Assembly (NCBI RefSeq): GCF_001578185.1 | Contig: NZ_CP011008.1 | Coordinates: forward strand, 586,001-650,000 | Length of the DNA: 64,000 nucleotides | Reading direction: 5' to 3' | From: Peribacillus simplex | GTDB lineage: Bacteria > Bacillota > Bacilli > Bacillales > DSM-1321 | In this document: positions 53,419-60,331 of the stretch, one piece after another | Layout: each line of letters opens with the position of its first letter | Position numbering within the stretch: the stretch's first letter is position 1 | The notes under the pieces: generated by a model | The model's database searches: none | What the model saw: the letters and a program-made list of their open reading frames with translations, nothing else | What the model was told of the DNA's origin: nothing | Translations under genes and position numbers: made by a program

Positions 53419-53925
53419 ATGAATGATTACATGATGGGGAAAAAACTTAACGAAATATTGAAATTTGTTTACTCATACCTGTTGAAAATGGGTGCTTCAA
53501 AGGAAGATGCAGAAGATATTGTTCAGGATACTGCTTATAAATTCTTACAATATATTGATTCAGTCACAAATACACAAAGTTGGCTTTTTAGAGTAGCAGT
53601 AAATCAATACTATGACTTGACCCGTAAGAAATCGAGGCGGAAAGAAATATTATTGAAATTTAACATACATGAACTATTCGAGGAAGACACACCTGAAATT
53701 GCCCTCTTACAAAGTGAATTAGTGAAAGATATACATGAACTGTTAAAAAGATTAAAACCAAAATATAGACAACTACTTCTTCTCAAATATAGTACGGGAT
53801 TGAAAATAAATGAAATAGCAGAATTATATGGCATGAAAGAAGGATCCGTTAAGACCATTCTTCACAGGGCAAGAAAAGAATTTATAGAACAATATAGGAG
53901 GTATGACAATGAGCAAAGAAAATGA
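53419..53925 (+). CDS. ECF-type RNA polymerase sigma factor
   Basis: ATG at 53419 lies 6 bases after GGGAGG; the upstream in-frame start at 53371 is inside the promoter. The 168-aa product has region 2 (VYSYLLKMGASKEDAEDIVQ, NTQSWLFRVAVNQYYDLTRK) and region 4 (RLKPKYRQLLLLKYSTGLKI, AELYGMKEGSVKTILHRARK). Group 4 sigma factors direct polymerase to stress promoters when their membrane anti-sigma is inactivated. The anti-sigma gene overlaps its 3' end. Which known Bacillus ECF it matches is unclear; its target list could begin with its own AACC-N15-CGTT promoter. Confidence 0.9.
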   Translation: MNDYMMGKKLNEILKFVYSYLLKMGASKEDAEDIVQDTAYKFLQYIDSVTNTQSWLFRVAVNQYYDLTRKKSRRKEILLKFNIHELFEEDTPEIALLQSELVKDIHELLKRLKPKYRQLLLLKYSTGLKINEIAELYGMKEGSVKTILHRARKEFIEQYRRYDNEQRK

Positions 53926-54883
53926 ATTTATACCTAAAGATTTTGAGTTTGAGAAATTAGTGAAAAAAGCAAAGAGACGCTCAATGCTAAAAATGGTGCT
54001 CATTTCTTTAAGTATTAGTTTAATCGTTTTAACTGGTCTATACTTTATTGGTGATACAGTAATGAAAATGAAAATGGAAAAGGAAACTAGTTTAGATTCA
54101 ACTTGGAATGGAATTATGGGAGCAAATATTGAAGAACAAGGAACAACTTATAATTATTCTCCGATTTCAGCAACAACAAAAACAAAGTTAGTTAAAAAAG
54201 TTGGAGGGGTACCAATCCCATGGGGAGAACAGGAAAAAGTCTTTACTATTTTTGGAACATCAAGATTCATTACTACTGATGGTCCCTCAGGATCTGGGAG
54301 TATTGAGGATGAGAGAATTCCTTTATTTTACCAAGGAGAAAGAGTAATTGAATTTTATCACCCAGAAGTTAACTATAAGCAAATTTTTGATGACAGGGTT
54401 TTACTTAATCAAATTGATGATAACTCCGTCGTAGAAATGGCATTTTCATTTAATAAGGGCTATTCAATAGAAGAAGTTAACAAAGTTTTTAAAGATCAAT
54501 TAGCTTGGTATTGGGTAGATACCTTTAGTAAGGATGACATAAAAGAGCATAACGAGTTAAATGAAGAAGAGAATATTCCTAGAGGACATACCATAAGTGG
54601 ATTTGAAGCATATGGATTTCAATATAATAATCATCCAAAAGCTGAGCCAGCATCTAATTTTATATCTAACCTAGAGATGATAAAATCCGATGGTGCAAAT
54701 TATCAGAATGAGGCAATTGAAATTTACAATAACATTACTAATAAAGGTAAAATTAAACTAGAACCTGAGAACCTTAAAATTATTGGTGTAGTAGTTACAG
54801 GGAAACCTAGTGATTTAAAAAAGTATAATGACAATTCTATGATAAATGGTGCTACCTTAGGAGCCACAACAGATCAATATTAG
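53909..54883 (+). CDS. Membrane anti-sigma factor
   Basis: ATG at 53909 has AGGAGG 8 bases upstream (the ATG at 53903 is too close) and overlaps the sigma gene by 17 bases. The 324-aa product has a short cytoplasmic N-terminus (about 1-27) expected to hold the sigma factor, one membrane helix (MLKMVLISLSISLIVLTGLY, about 27-46) and a large extracytoplasmic domain (about 55-324) of the sigma-factor-regulator type (ERVIEFYHPEVNYKQIF, VEMAFSFNKGYSIEEVNKVF, IGVVVTGKPSDLKK). The outer domain presumably senses an envelope signal. There is no zinc-binding HxxxCxxC motif, so it is not a ZAS-type anti-sigma. Confidence 0.8.
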   Translation: MSKENEFIPKDFEFEKLVKKAKRRSMLKMVLISLSISLIVLTGLYFIGDTVMKMKMEKETSLDSTWNGIMGANIEEQGTTYNYSPISATTKTKLVKKVGGVPIPWGEQEKVFTIFGTSRFITTDGPSGSGSIEDERIPLFYQGERVIEFYHPEVNYKQIFDDRVLLNQIDDNSVVEMAFSFNKGYSIEEVNKVFKDQLAWYWVDTFSKDDIKEHNELNEEENIPRGHTISGFEAYGFQYNNHPKAEPASNFISNLEMIKSDGANYQNEAIEIYNNITNKGKIKLEPENLKIIGVVVTGKPSDLKKYNDNSMINGATLGATTDQY

Positions 54884-54977
54884 TATTATCAGTGAGTAGA
54901 GTGGATCAATCTATCCTGATTGATGTATATAAGATGCTTATTATTATTTAGGCGGGCTGTTGGGGTTGGTATTACAA

Positions 54978-55220
54978 ATGCTAAGGAGAAGTACAGTTGT
55001 TACGACACAATGTGATATTCCTGATAGAGCCAAGCAAGATCTTATTGTTGCCCTTATTACATTGAAATATATCTTTTCTCTTTTCGTAATATTAGTTTTG
55101 TTTTTACTAAGAAAACTAGTGCAACCGAAGTAAGAACTTCAACAAAAAATAGATAAACTAGAAGAAGAGGTTCGAATATTAAAAAATCACAAAATAATAA
55201 ACTATGCTTTAATGTACTAA
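54978..55220 (+). pseudogene. Small membrane/coiled-coil protein with internal stop
   Basis: The frame from ATG 54978 reads RRSTVVTTQCDIPDRAKQDL and one hydrophobic helix (KYIFSLFVILVLFLLRKLV), then TAA at 55131 and, in the same frame, ELQQKIDKLEEEVRILKNHK, a heptad-like coiled coil, to a TAA at 55218. The second stop is formed by the family A repeat that begins ACTAACGGG. Helix plus coiled coil is a common small-protein design, so a nonsense mutation at 55131 is likely. The start signal is poor. Confidence 0.4.
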
Positions 55221-55301
55221 CGGGTGCATTAGCTGAGATCAGAGCTGTTTATAAGGCAGCTCTTTTCTTTTGGAGCTAACGGGGCAGGATAGTTCAATAA
55301 A
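55216..55301. repeat. Repeat family A, full copy
   Basis: ACTAACGGGTGCATTAGCTG, terminator AGAGCTG-TTTATAAG-GCAGCTCT with TTTTC, then GAGCTAACGGGGCAGGATAG and TTCAATAA. Confidence 0.85.
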
Positions 55302-55351
55302 AAAACTTGGTTTTTTATGGTAAAATATAAAATATTGTTGGGGAGGATTAC

Positions 55352-55516
55352 TTGGAATCAAATATTATGGTTTTATTCGTATTTTTAGTTTGTATATGTA
55401 TTAGTTCGGTTCTGAATATACTTTTTAAGATGACAAAAAAAAGAGATTGGCTTATAACTTTCTTAATAAGTTTAGGTTTATTAATAATAATAGTTCCTCT
55501 ATTAAATGGTGGATAA
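55352..55516 (+). CDS. Small membrane protein, 54 aa
   Basis: TTG start with GGGGAGGATTAC upstream. The 54-aa product has two helices (MVLFVFLVCICISSVLNILF and WLITFLISLGLLIIIVPLL) joined by a basic turn (KMTKKRDW). It begins about 50 bases after one family A copy and its stop codon abuts the next, which contains a group II intron. No family recognised. Confidence 0.6.
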   Translation: MESNIMVLFVFLVCICISSVLNILFKMTKKRDWLITFLISLGLLIIIVPLLNGG

Positions 55517-55544
55517 GAGCTGTCTTTAAGGCAGCCTTTTTCTT
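55517..55544. repeat. Repeat family A, terminator part up to the intron
   Basis: GAGCTGTC-TTTAA-GGCAGCCTTTTTCTT; hairpin 1 is missing. The intron starts at 55545. Confidence 0.7.
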
Positions 55545-57397
55545 GTGTGCCAGGTATGGCAACTATCTAGGTGGTGAAAGTCCACTGTGGGGGTACACAT
55601 CGACCAACCACTAAGGAAGCGCAAGGTACTTATCGTGAGGTAAGGGCTGGAGGAAGCGTGGAATAAAATCTTGGCTCGACGAACAGGAATCTGATACTAA
55701 GGCTCTATAAAGGGATTAAACTCCAAGACAAGTTAAAGTCCAAAAGATGTGCGTAACTTTATAGAGTAAATTAGGCGAGTAAAAGAGGAAAGATAGGTGT
55801 CTTACCCTGGGAGGTCTTGCGGATGTACAGAAGTACAGTCGAAAAAGGTTAGTCGCAAGAAGTCAGCAGAAGCCATAGTAATGAAATAATTTCATGAAGG
55901 GCTGAACAATTTATAGTGTTTCAACGCCACGAATGCGTAAGTGACGAACTCCGAATGTGTTAATGGTAAAAGTATGAGCGTACCTCAAAGAATAACCAAA
56001 ATGGAGATATCACTTACTACGTGAGAGGAAAGGAGAAACGAGTGTGGAACTTTTAGAACAAATCCTAAGTAATAAAAATATGAACGAAGCCTACATACGT
56101 GTCTATAAAAATAAAGGTGCAAGTGGGGTCGACGGAGTAACAGTCGACGAACTAAAGCAATACCTGAAAGAGAACAAAGATGAACTGCGTCAGCGCATCA
56201 GAACAAGAAGATACCAACCACAAGCTGCCTTAAGAGTGGAGATCCCAAAAGAAAATGGAAAGATGCGCAAATTGGGAATACCAACAGTAGTGGATAGAGT
56301 CGTTCAACAAGCCATTCATCAAGTTCTCAGTCCACTATTTGAAAAGCAATTCAGTGAATTCAGTTACGGTTTCAGACCAAAAAGAAGTTGTGAAATGGCG
56401 ATAATTAAAAGCCTGGAGTTTCTGAATGATGAACATGATTGGGTAGTCGACATTGATCTTGAAAGATTCTTCGATACCGTCCATCACGATAAACTCATGA
56501 GAATCATATCCAACACAATAAAAGACGGAAATGTCATCTCGTTAATCAGAAAATACTTAGTCAGTGGAGTCATGGTGAATGGAAAATATGAAGACACACC
56601 TGTCGGTACTCCGCAAGGAGGCAACCTCAGTCCACTATTAAGTAATATAATGTTAAACGAACTTGATAAGGAACTGGAGAAAAGAGGACTAAGGTTCGTG
56701 AGGTACGCTGATGATGCCCTTATCTTTGTGAAAAGTGAAAAGGCAGCGAACCGAGTAATGAGCACAATCGTGAGATTTATAGAAGAGGAATTAGGCCTGA
56801 TAGTCAACGTAGAGAAGAGTAGAATCTCACGTCCAAAAGAGTTGAAATTCTTAGGATTTGGGTATTATTATGGCACTAATAACAACAACTACAAAGTGAA
56901 ACCTCATACAAGTTCTGTACAGAAGTTTCAAAGGAAACTTCGACAACTGACAAAGCGAAATTGGAATGTTCCACTAGACTACCGAATATTGAAATTGAAC
57001 CAAGTAATAGTTGGATGGGTAAACTACTTCAGAGTGGCAAACATGAAAAAAATGACGGAACGAATAGACACAAAGCTTCGCTCTAGAATTAGGGTCATCA
57101 TATGGAAACAATGGAAAGTAGCAAAGAAACAAATTAAATCGCTTATTCAACTAGGAATTCCGGAGGAAGAAGCGAAAGGATTAACCTACTGTCGAAAAGG
57201 TTACCGATTCATAGGATTATCCAAAGTCGTCCAAAGAGCAATCTCAAACAAATGTCTAAAGCAGAGGGGAGTCCCCTCTGCTTTAGAACATTATCTAAAA
57301 GTACACACTGTGATATAAATTGAAACGCCGTATACGCGAACCGTACGTACGGTGTTGTGAGAGGGGCGAAAATAAACATATTTTCCCCCTACTCGAT
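55545..57397 (+). mobile_element. Group II intron (class C type), copy 2 of a pair (1853 bp)
   Basis: Same ends (GTGTGCCAGG, CTACTCGAT) and length as 46216-48068, with scattered single-base differences. The insertion point is equivalent (CTTTTTCTT^TATGCAAC), but the flanking repeat copy differs, so it is an independent insertion. Confidence 0.92.
56044..57318 (+). CDS. ltrA: Group II intron reverse transcriptase / maturase
   Basis: The 424-aa counterpart of the protein at 46715-47989, with the same GTG start and ribosome binding site. RT motifs and YADD are intact. About eight substitutions were seen, including R for K in RTRRYQP, N for D in IKDGNVIS, E for K in EEELGL, G for D in YYYGTN, T for P in PHTSSV, and I/C changes in AISNKCLKQ. 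None hits a catalytic residue, so both copies may be active. Confidence 0.93.
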   Translation: MELLEQILSNKNMNEAYIRVYKNKGASGVDGVTVDELKQYLKENKDELRQRIRTRRYQPQAALRVEIPKENGKMRKLGIPTVVDRVVQQAIHQVLSPLFEKQFSEFSYGFRPKRSCEMAIIKSLEFLNDEHDWVVDIDLERFFDTVHHDKLMRIISNTIKDGNVISLIRKYLVSGVMVNGKYEDTPVGTPQGGNLSPLLSNIMLNELDKELEKRGLRFVRYADDALIFVKSEKAANRVMSTIVRFIEEELGLIVNVEKSRISRPKELKFLGFGYYYGTNNNNYKVKPHTSSVQKFQRKLRQLTKRNWNVPLDYRILKLNQVIVGWVNYFRVANMKKMTERIDTKLRSRIRVIIWKQWKVAKKQIKSLIQLGIPEEEAKGLTYCRKGYRFIGLSKVVQRAISNKCLKQRGVPSALEHYLKVHTVI

Positions 57398-57430
57398 TAT
57401 GCAACAATCGGGGAAGGTTAGCTTAAGAAG
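57398..57430. repeat. Repeat family A, right part after the intron
   Basis: TATGCAACAATCGGGGAAGG then TTAGCTTAAG. Confidence 0.65.
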
Positions 57431-57519
57431 GAAAATGGGTTAATGTGGTAAAATTAGTTTAATGATTTTCTTTAAGGAGGTAATCTAACATATTAGCTAA
57501 CAAAAAGAAAAAGATACAA

Positions 57520-57651
57520 ATGAAATATAGAAAGAGTATTAAGGAAAAGAAAGAAGCAGATGAAAATAACAGTAAAAAAGTGTTTGTTATTACTATTTTC
57601 ATTGTTTTATTTATATTGGTGACATACTGGGGACGATTTATTTCAATATGA
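57520..57651 (+). CDS. Small membrane protein, 43 aa or more
   Basis: From ATG 57520 the product is MKYRKSIKEKKEADENNSKK followed by one helix (VFVITIFIVLFILVTYW). The good ribosome binding site AAGGAGG (57475-57481) lies 38 bases upstream, and the frame is open back to a TTA at 57493, where a TTG or ATG would be expected. So the true start may have been lost or be non-standard. The stop overlaps the region just before the next membrane protein gene, implying coupling. Confidence 0.5.
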   Translation: MKYRKSIKEKKEADENNSKKVFVITIFIVLFILVTYWGRFISI

Positions 57652-57680
57652 AATCTCTAAAAAAATTAGGAGTTGTTTAT

Positions 57681-58004
57681 ATGAGTGGTGATGGGGTAAT
57701 CTGGCTTGTTTTAGTTGTCTCTCTTTTAATTTTGAATGCCTTGGCTATTTCTTTATACAAGAGAAATAAAATGCCTTTGTGGTTATCCGGTATAGTTATT
57801 GGAATTTCAGGGCCTATTATAGCGTTTATAGCAGGTTATTTTTTTGTGAAGATTGATCATAATAGTGGTGGTACTGGAGAAGGGGCAGGATTTGGAGCTG
57901 CATTTATAGGTTTAATTATAGTTGCTAATGGAATTATCTATCTAATCATCGGTATTATTTCCATGGTTAAAAGTTTAATCAATCAAAAAAATATAAACCA
58001 ATAA
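57681..58004 (+). CDS. Membrane protein, 107 aa, unknown
   Basis: ATG at 57681 lies 8 bases after TTAGGAG; the upstream ATG at 57648 would add 11 residues and overlaps the previous stop. The 107-aa product has three hydrophobic helices (VIWLVLVVSLLILNALAISL, PLWLSGIVIGISGPIIAFIA, AAFIGLIIVANGIIYLIIGI) and a glycine-rich loop (HNSGGTGEGAGFG). Probably the second gene of a two-gene unit. No family recognised. Confidence 0.6.
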   Translation: MSGDGVIWLVLVVSLLILNALAISLYKRNKMPLWLSGIVIGISGPIIAFIAGYFFVKIDHNSGGTGEGAGFGAAFIGLIIVANGIIYLIIGIISMVKSLINQKNINQ

Positions 58005-58134
58005 TGTGAAAAATAAAAAAGAACAAGTATTGAACTAGCTCTCATTACTTGTTCTACCTGCTGTTTTAGCAAACGAAGCACATAGTAGTTCAACAATGGC
58101 CATACCATCCAGATGCCTGTGATTTTATTTTGTT

Positions 58135-58400
58135 AATACTTGTATGTTGTTTGGGTAATTTTGTTCTAAGTCATTTAAATTATAGAGCATAGAGGTCAAT
58201 AAGATTCTAGCTTCATCCATTTTCATTATGCTTTTTGGTAAGAGTACTTGCAGATACCCATCGTCTTGTTCAATTTTTATTTCTTTCTTACACATCCTTA
58301 TAATTGAATTAATAGTTCCTATGGTTAAAATTGAAACACTAGAACATACAATATCCTACCATATTGAGCGTACTCAGCATGCCCTTCTACTGTGACCCTT
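58135..58400 (-). pseudogene. Prp-like cysteine protease remnant
   Basis: On the minus strand VEGHAEYAQYG is followed, after a one- or two-base deletion near 58355, by DIVCSSVSILTIGTINSI and then KKEIKIEQDDGYLQVLLPKS to TAA at 58135. GHA-YA-YG, DIVC-S and SIL-IGT are the conserved blocks of Prp, the protease that trims the N-terminus of ribosomal protein L27, including its histidine and cysteine catalytic residues. The functional gene is normally between rplU and rpmA; this copy is an orphan, frameshifted and lacks the first dozen residues. Confidence 0.65.
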
Positions 58401-58943
58401 TAATGTTTGAACAATCATATAAAATTTCTACGGCTATCAAGTCATACAACTCCTTGTTATAAGAGATTTAATGTTAAAACCCCTTTCGTACATTTCCAAT
58501 TTTATATCAATATGGCTGTAATAGTAATGAAAAGTCAAATTAATAGTTTATCTTAACCAAGTACGGTTTTGAATAAAGTTTAATCGTTTATAAAAATGAT
58601 AAACCGAAATCAATACTTGCTTTTGTTTTTCCTTAATTTAATAAGGGGCAGCATTCCTGTATTAACTGAAATACTAAAAAGTATGTGAAGAAATCTACTT
58701 AAACTAACGGGTGCATTAGCTGAAGATCAGAGCTGTCATTATGGCAGCTCTTTCTTTATGGAACTATCAGGGCAGGTTAGTTGCGTAAGAATTTTATGTT
58801 ATTCGACTAACATGTCAAGCTAAATTATCAAACTCAGTTATCTAATTCAGATAACAACCCTTTCCTGATTTAAAGCCCTTTTATAAACCTTACATAAAAA
58901 AAATTTTCAGGATAAAAATATAGTAAAGAGGAGTGATGATCCG
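58401..58943. other. Intergenic region with repeat pieces
   Basis: No gene. About 58570-58680 repeats sequence seen at 20030-20100 (GTTTATAAAAA...ACCGAAAT) and at 24070-24094 (GGGCAGCATTCCT), and a complete family A copy follows at 58700-58789. Confidence 0.5.
58700..58789. repeat. Repeat family A, full copy
   Basis: AAACTAACGGGTGCATTAGC, terminator AGAGCTG-TCATTATG-GCAGCTCT with TTCT, then GGAACTATCAGGGCAGGTTA and GTTGCGTAAG. Confidence 0.85.
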
Positions 58944-59342
58944 GTGTTTTATAAAATAGCTGTTTTTATTTTATTGTTTTCCTTAACTATTTCAACTACA
59001 GATAATGTACGAGCTCAATCATTATCTAATCAAAATCAAAAGATTGTTTTTGAATATACGCCTAATTACAATCGTCTATATAGCTTTTTGAATATAACTG
59101 AGCAGAAATATACAAATTCAATTAAGGTAGGAAAGACTATGGCAGAAATTGCTGAAAATCAAGGCATTTCAAAACAATCTTTAATTAATTTTTTATCAAA
59201 CGAGATGACTGCTCAATTAGATAAACAGCTCAATGAAGGCAAAATCAATAAGGAAACCCATGAACATATAAAAAGTAATTTAAACCGTGCTATTCAATAT
59301 GATATTAATTACAGATTTCAAAAACCTAACTTAAATCCTTAA
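58944..59342 (+). CDS. Secreted protein with DUF2680-like helical domain
   Basis: GTG start with AAAGAGGAGTGATGATCC upstream. The 132-aa product has a signal peptide (MFYKIAVFILLFSLTIS, cleavage near VRAQS) and a mature region that contains IKVGKTMAEIAENQGISKQS and LDKQLNEGKINKETHEHIKS, closely similar in pattern to DUF2680 repeats (KVGKTLAEIA-GIS, then AGKIT--QAD-I). It probably acts outside the cell. Function unknown. A long terminator follows. Confidence 0.65.
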   Translation: MFYKIAVFILLFSLTISTTDNVRAQSLSNQNQKIVFEYTPNYNRLYSFLNITEQKYTNSIKVGKTMAEIAENQGISKQSLINFLSNEMTAQLDKQLNEGKINKETHEHIKSNLNRAIQYDINYRFQKPNLNP

Positions 59343-59378
59343 TGATTGGAAATTAAGGACAACAAAATAATAAAATTG

Positions 59379-59434
59379 AAAAGAGCTGAGCGTAATAGTC
59401 AATAAAACTGACTATACGCGCAGCTCTTTTTTTA
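59379..59434 (+). terminator. Long Rho-independent terminator
   Basis: AAAGAGCTG-GCGT-ATAGTC / GACTAT-ACGC-CAGCTCTTT with bulges, then T7. Confidence 0.85.
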
Positions 59435-59526
59435 AATCAGTTATAAATATCAGCTCCAGGACTTATTACATAAGACCAACCATTTGTATCATTAAAATAC
59501 ATAGTTTAATAAAACTTAATCTTAGT

Positions 59527-59614
59527 GAACTAACGGGTGCGTTAGTTGAGAACCGGGGCTGCCATTTGGTGGCCTTTTTCTTAATGAACTAAAGGGGCAG
59601 GATAGTTCAATAAG
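59527..59614. repeat. Repeat family A, full copy (best match to consensus)
   Basis: GAACTAACGGGTGCGTTAGT, terminator GGGGCTGCCATTTGGTGGCC with T5, then TGAACTAAAGGGGCAGGATA and GTTCAATAAG. It is used here as the uninterrupted reference for placing intron insertion points. Confidence 0.85.
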
Positions 59615-59657
59615 ATGACTGGGAAATGAAGTATAATTTAAATAGTCAAATTAAGAA

Positions 59658-60062
59658 ATGAGTGATAATGAAGTGGATTTTAATGAATTGATGCAAGAGA
59701 AAGGATATATTTATTTGGAAAAAATAATAGAACCCAAAGAAAATTCCTTACGATTGCTTATTAATAGAGGCACGTTCAACATCGATTTCCCTATGCTGCA
59801 ATTAGAATTTGAATCATATATTTCATATTCTGTTATCGATGAAAGTTTTTCATATTCTATAGATAACTCTGAAATATCAAAGGGAGAGCTATTTCGGATA
59901 TATACCAAGTCAAGGTATTTGGATTTTATAAAAATAGCCACGAATGAACGAGAAGATTTATGTCCCTCTGAAAATTACATCCATTATCAGTTTCCCTGCT
60001 TAAATCACACGATTGATGTTATTTCTTGTGAAGAACCAAAATTAACCATGGTAACAGGTTAA
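59658..60062 (+). CDS. Hypothetical protein, 134 aa
   Basis: ATG with a weak AAGAA site upstream. A soluble, acidic protein (MSDNEVDFNELMQEKGYIYL) with no signal peptide or membrane helix and two cysteines in the last third. Secondary structure looks alpha/beta (LRLLINRGTFNIDFPMLQLE). No family recognised. Its stop lies 30 bases before a half copy of family A, and its size and setting among accessory genes would fit an immunity-like protein, but nothing specific shows that. Confidence 0.5.
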   Translation: MSDNEVDFNELMQEKGYIYLEKIIEPKENSLRLLINRGTFNIDFPMLQLEFESYISYSVIDESFSYSIDNSEISKGELFRIYTKSRYLDFIKIATNEREDLCPSENYIHYQFPCLNHTIDVISCEEPKLTMVTG

Positions 60063-60090
60063 ACTAACCTATTTGAATCCTTTTCTTGTT

Positions 60091-60120
60091 GAACTAACGG
60101 GTGCTTTAGTTCATTAAGAA
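60091..60120. repeat. Repeat family A, left half
   Basis: GAACTAACGGGTGCTTTAGT then TCATTAAG; followed by an unrelated terminator. Confidence 0.65.
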
Positions 60121-60125
60121 AATAA

Positions 60126-60161
60126 AAAAAGTTGATTCCTTAAACTAGTAATCAACTTTTT
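60126..60161 (+). terminator. Rho-independent terminator
   Basis: AAAAAAGTTGATT / AATCAACTTTTTT with a 10-base loop. Confidence 0.8.
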
Positions 60162-60177
60162 TATTGGGAGAAAACTT

Positions 60178-60222
60178 CCTTAGCGTTGTAAATCCGCTTT
60201 TTCTTGACTCTACCCCATGCCC
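60178..60222. repeat. Repeat family C, copy 2
   Basis: CCTTAGCGTTGTAAATCC then TTTTTCTTGACTCTACCCCAT; partner of 53244-53290. Confidence 0.55.
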
Positions 60223-60331
60223 ATCAAGCTAACAACGTAAATTACTAGATACGAAATGATCCTTTTTTCAAAACTTGCGAGTGAGGAAAAGTAGGCATGC
60301 CAAAAAAGCCTATTAAAACACGATTTTTTCG

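Noticed and set aside
13149-60120. CRISPR array suspected because of many similar short repeats
   Set aside because: The repeats are hundreds to thousands of bases apart, partly paired hairpins with variable middle sequence, with no regular spacers and no cas genes.
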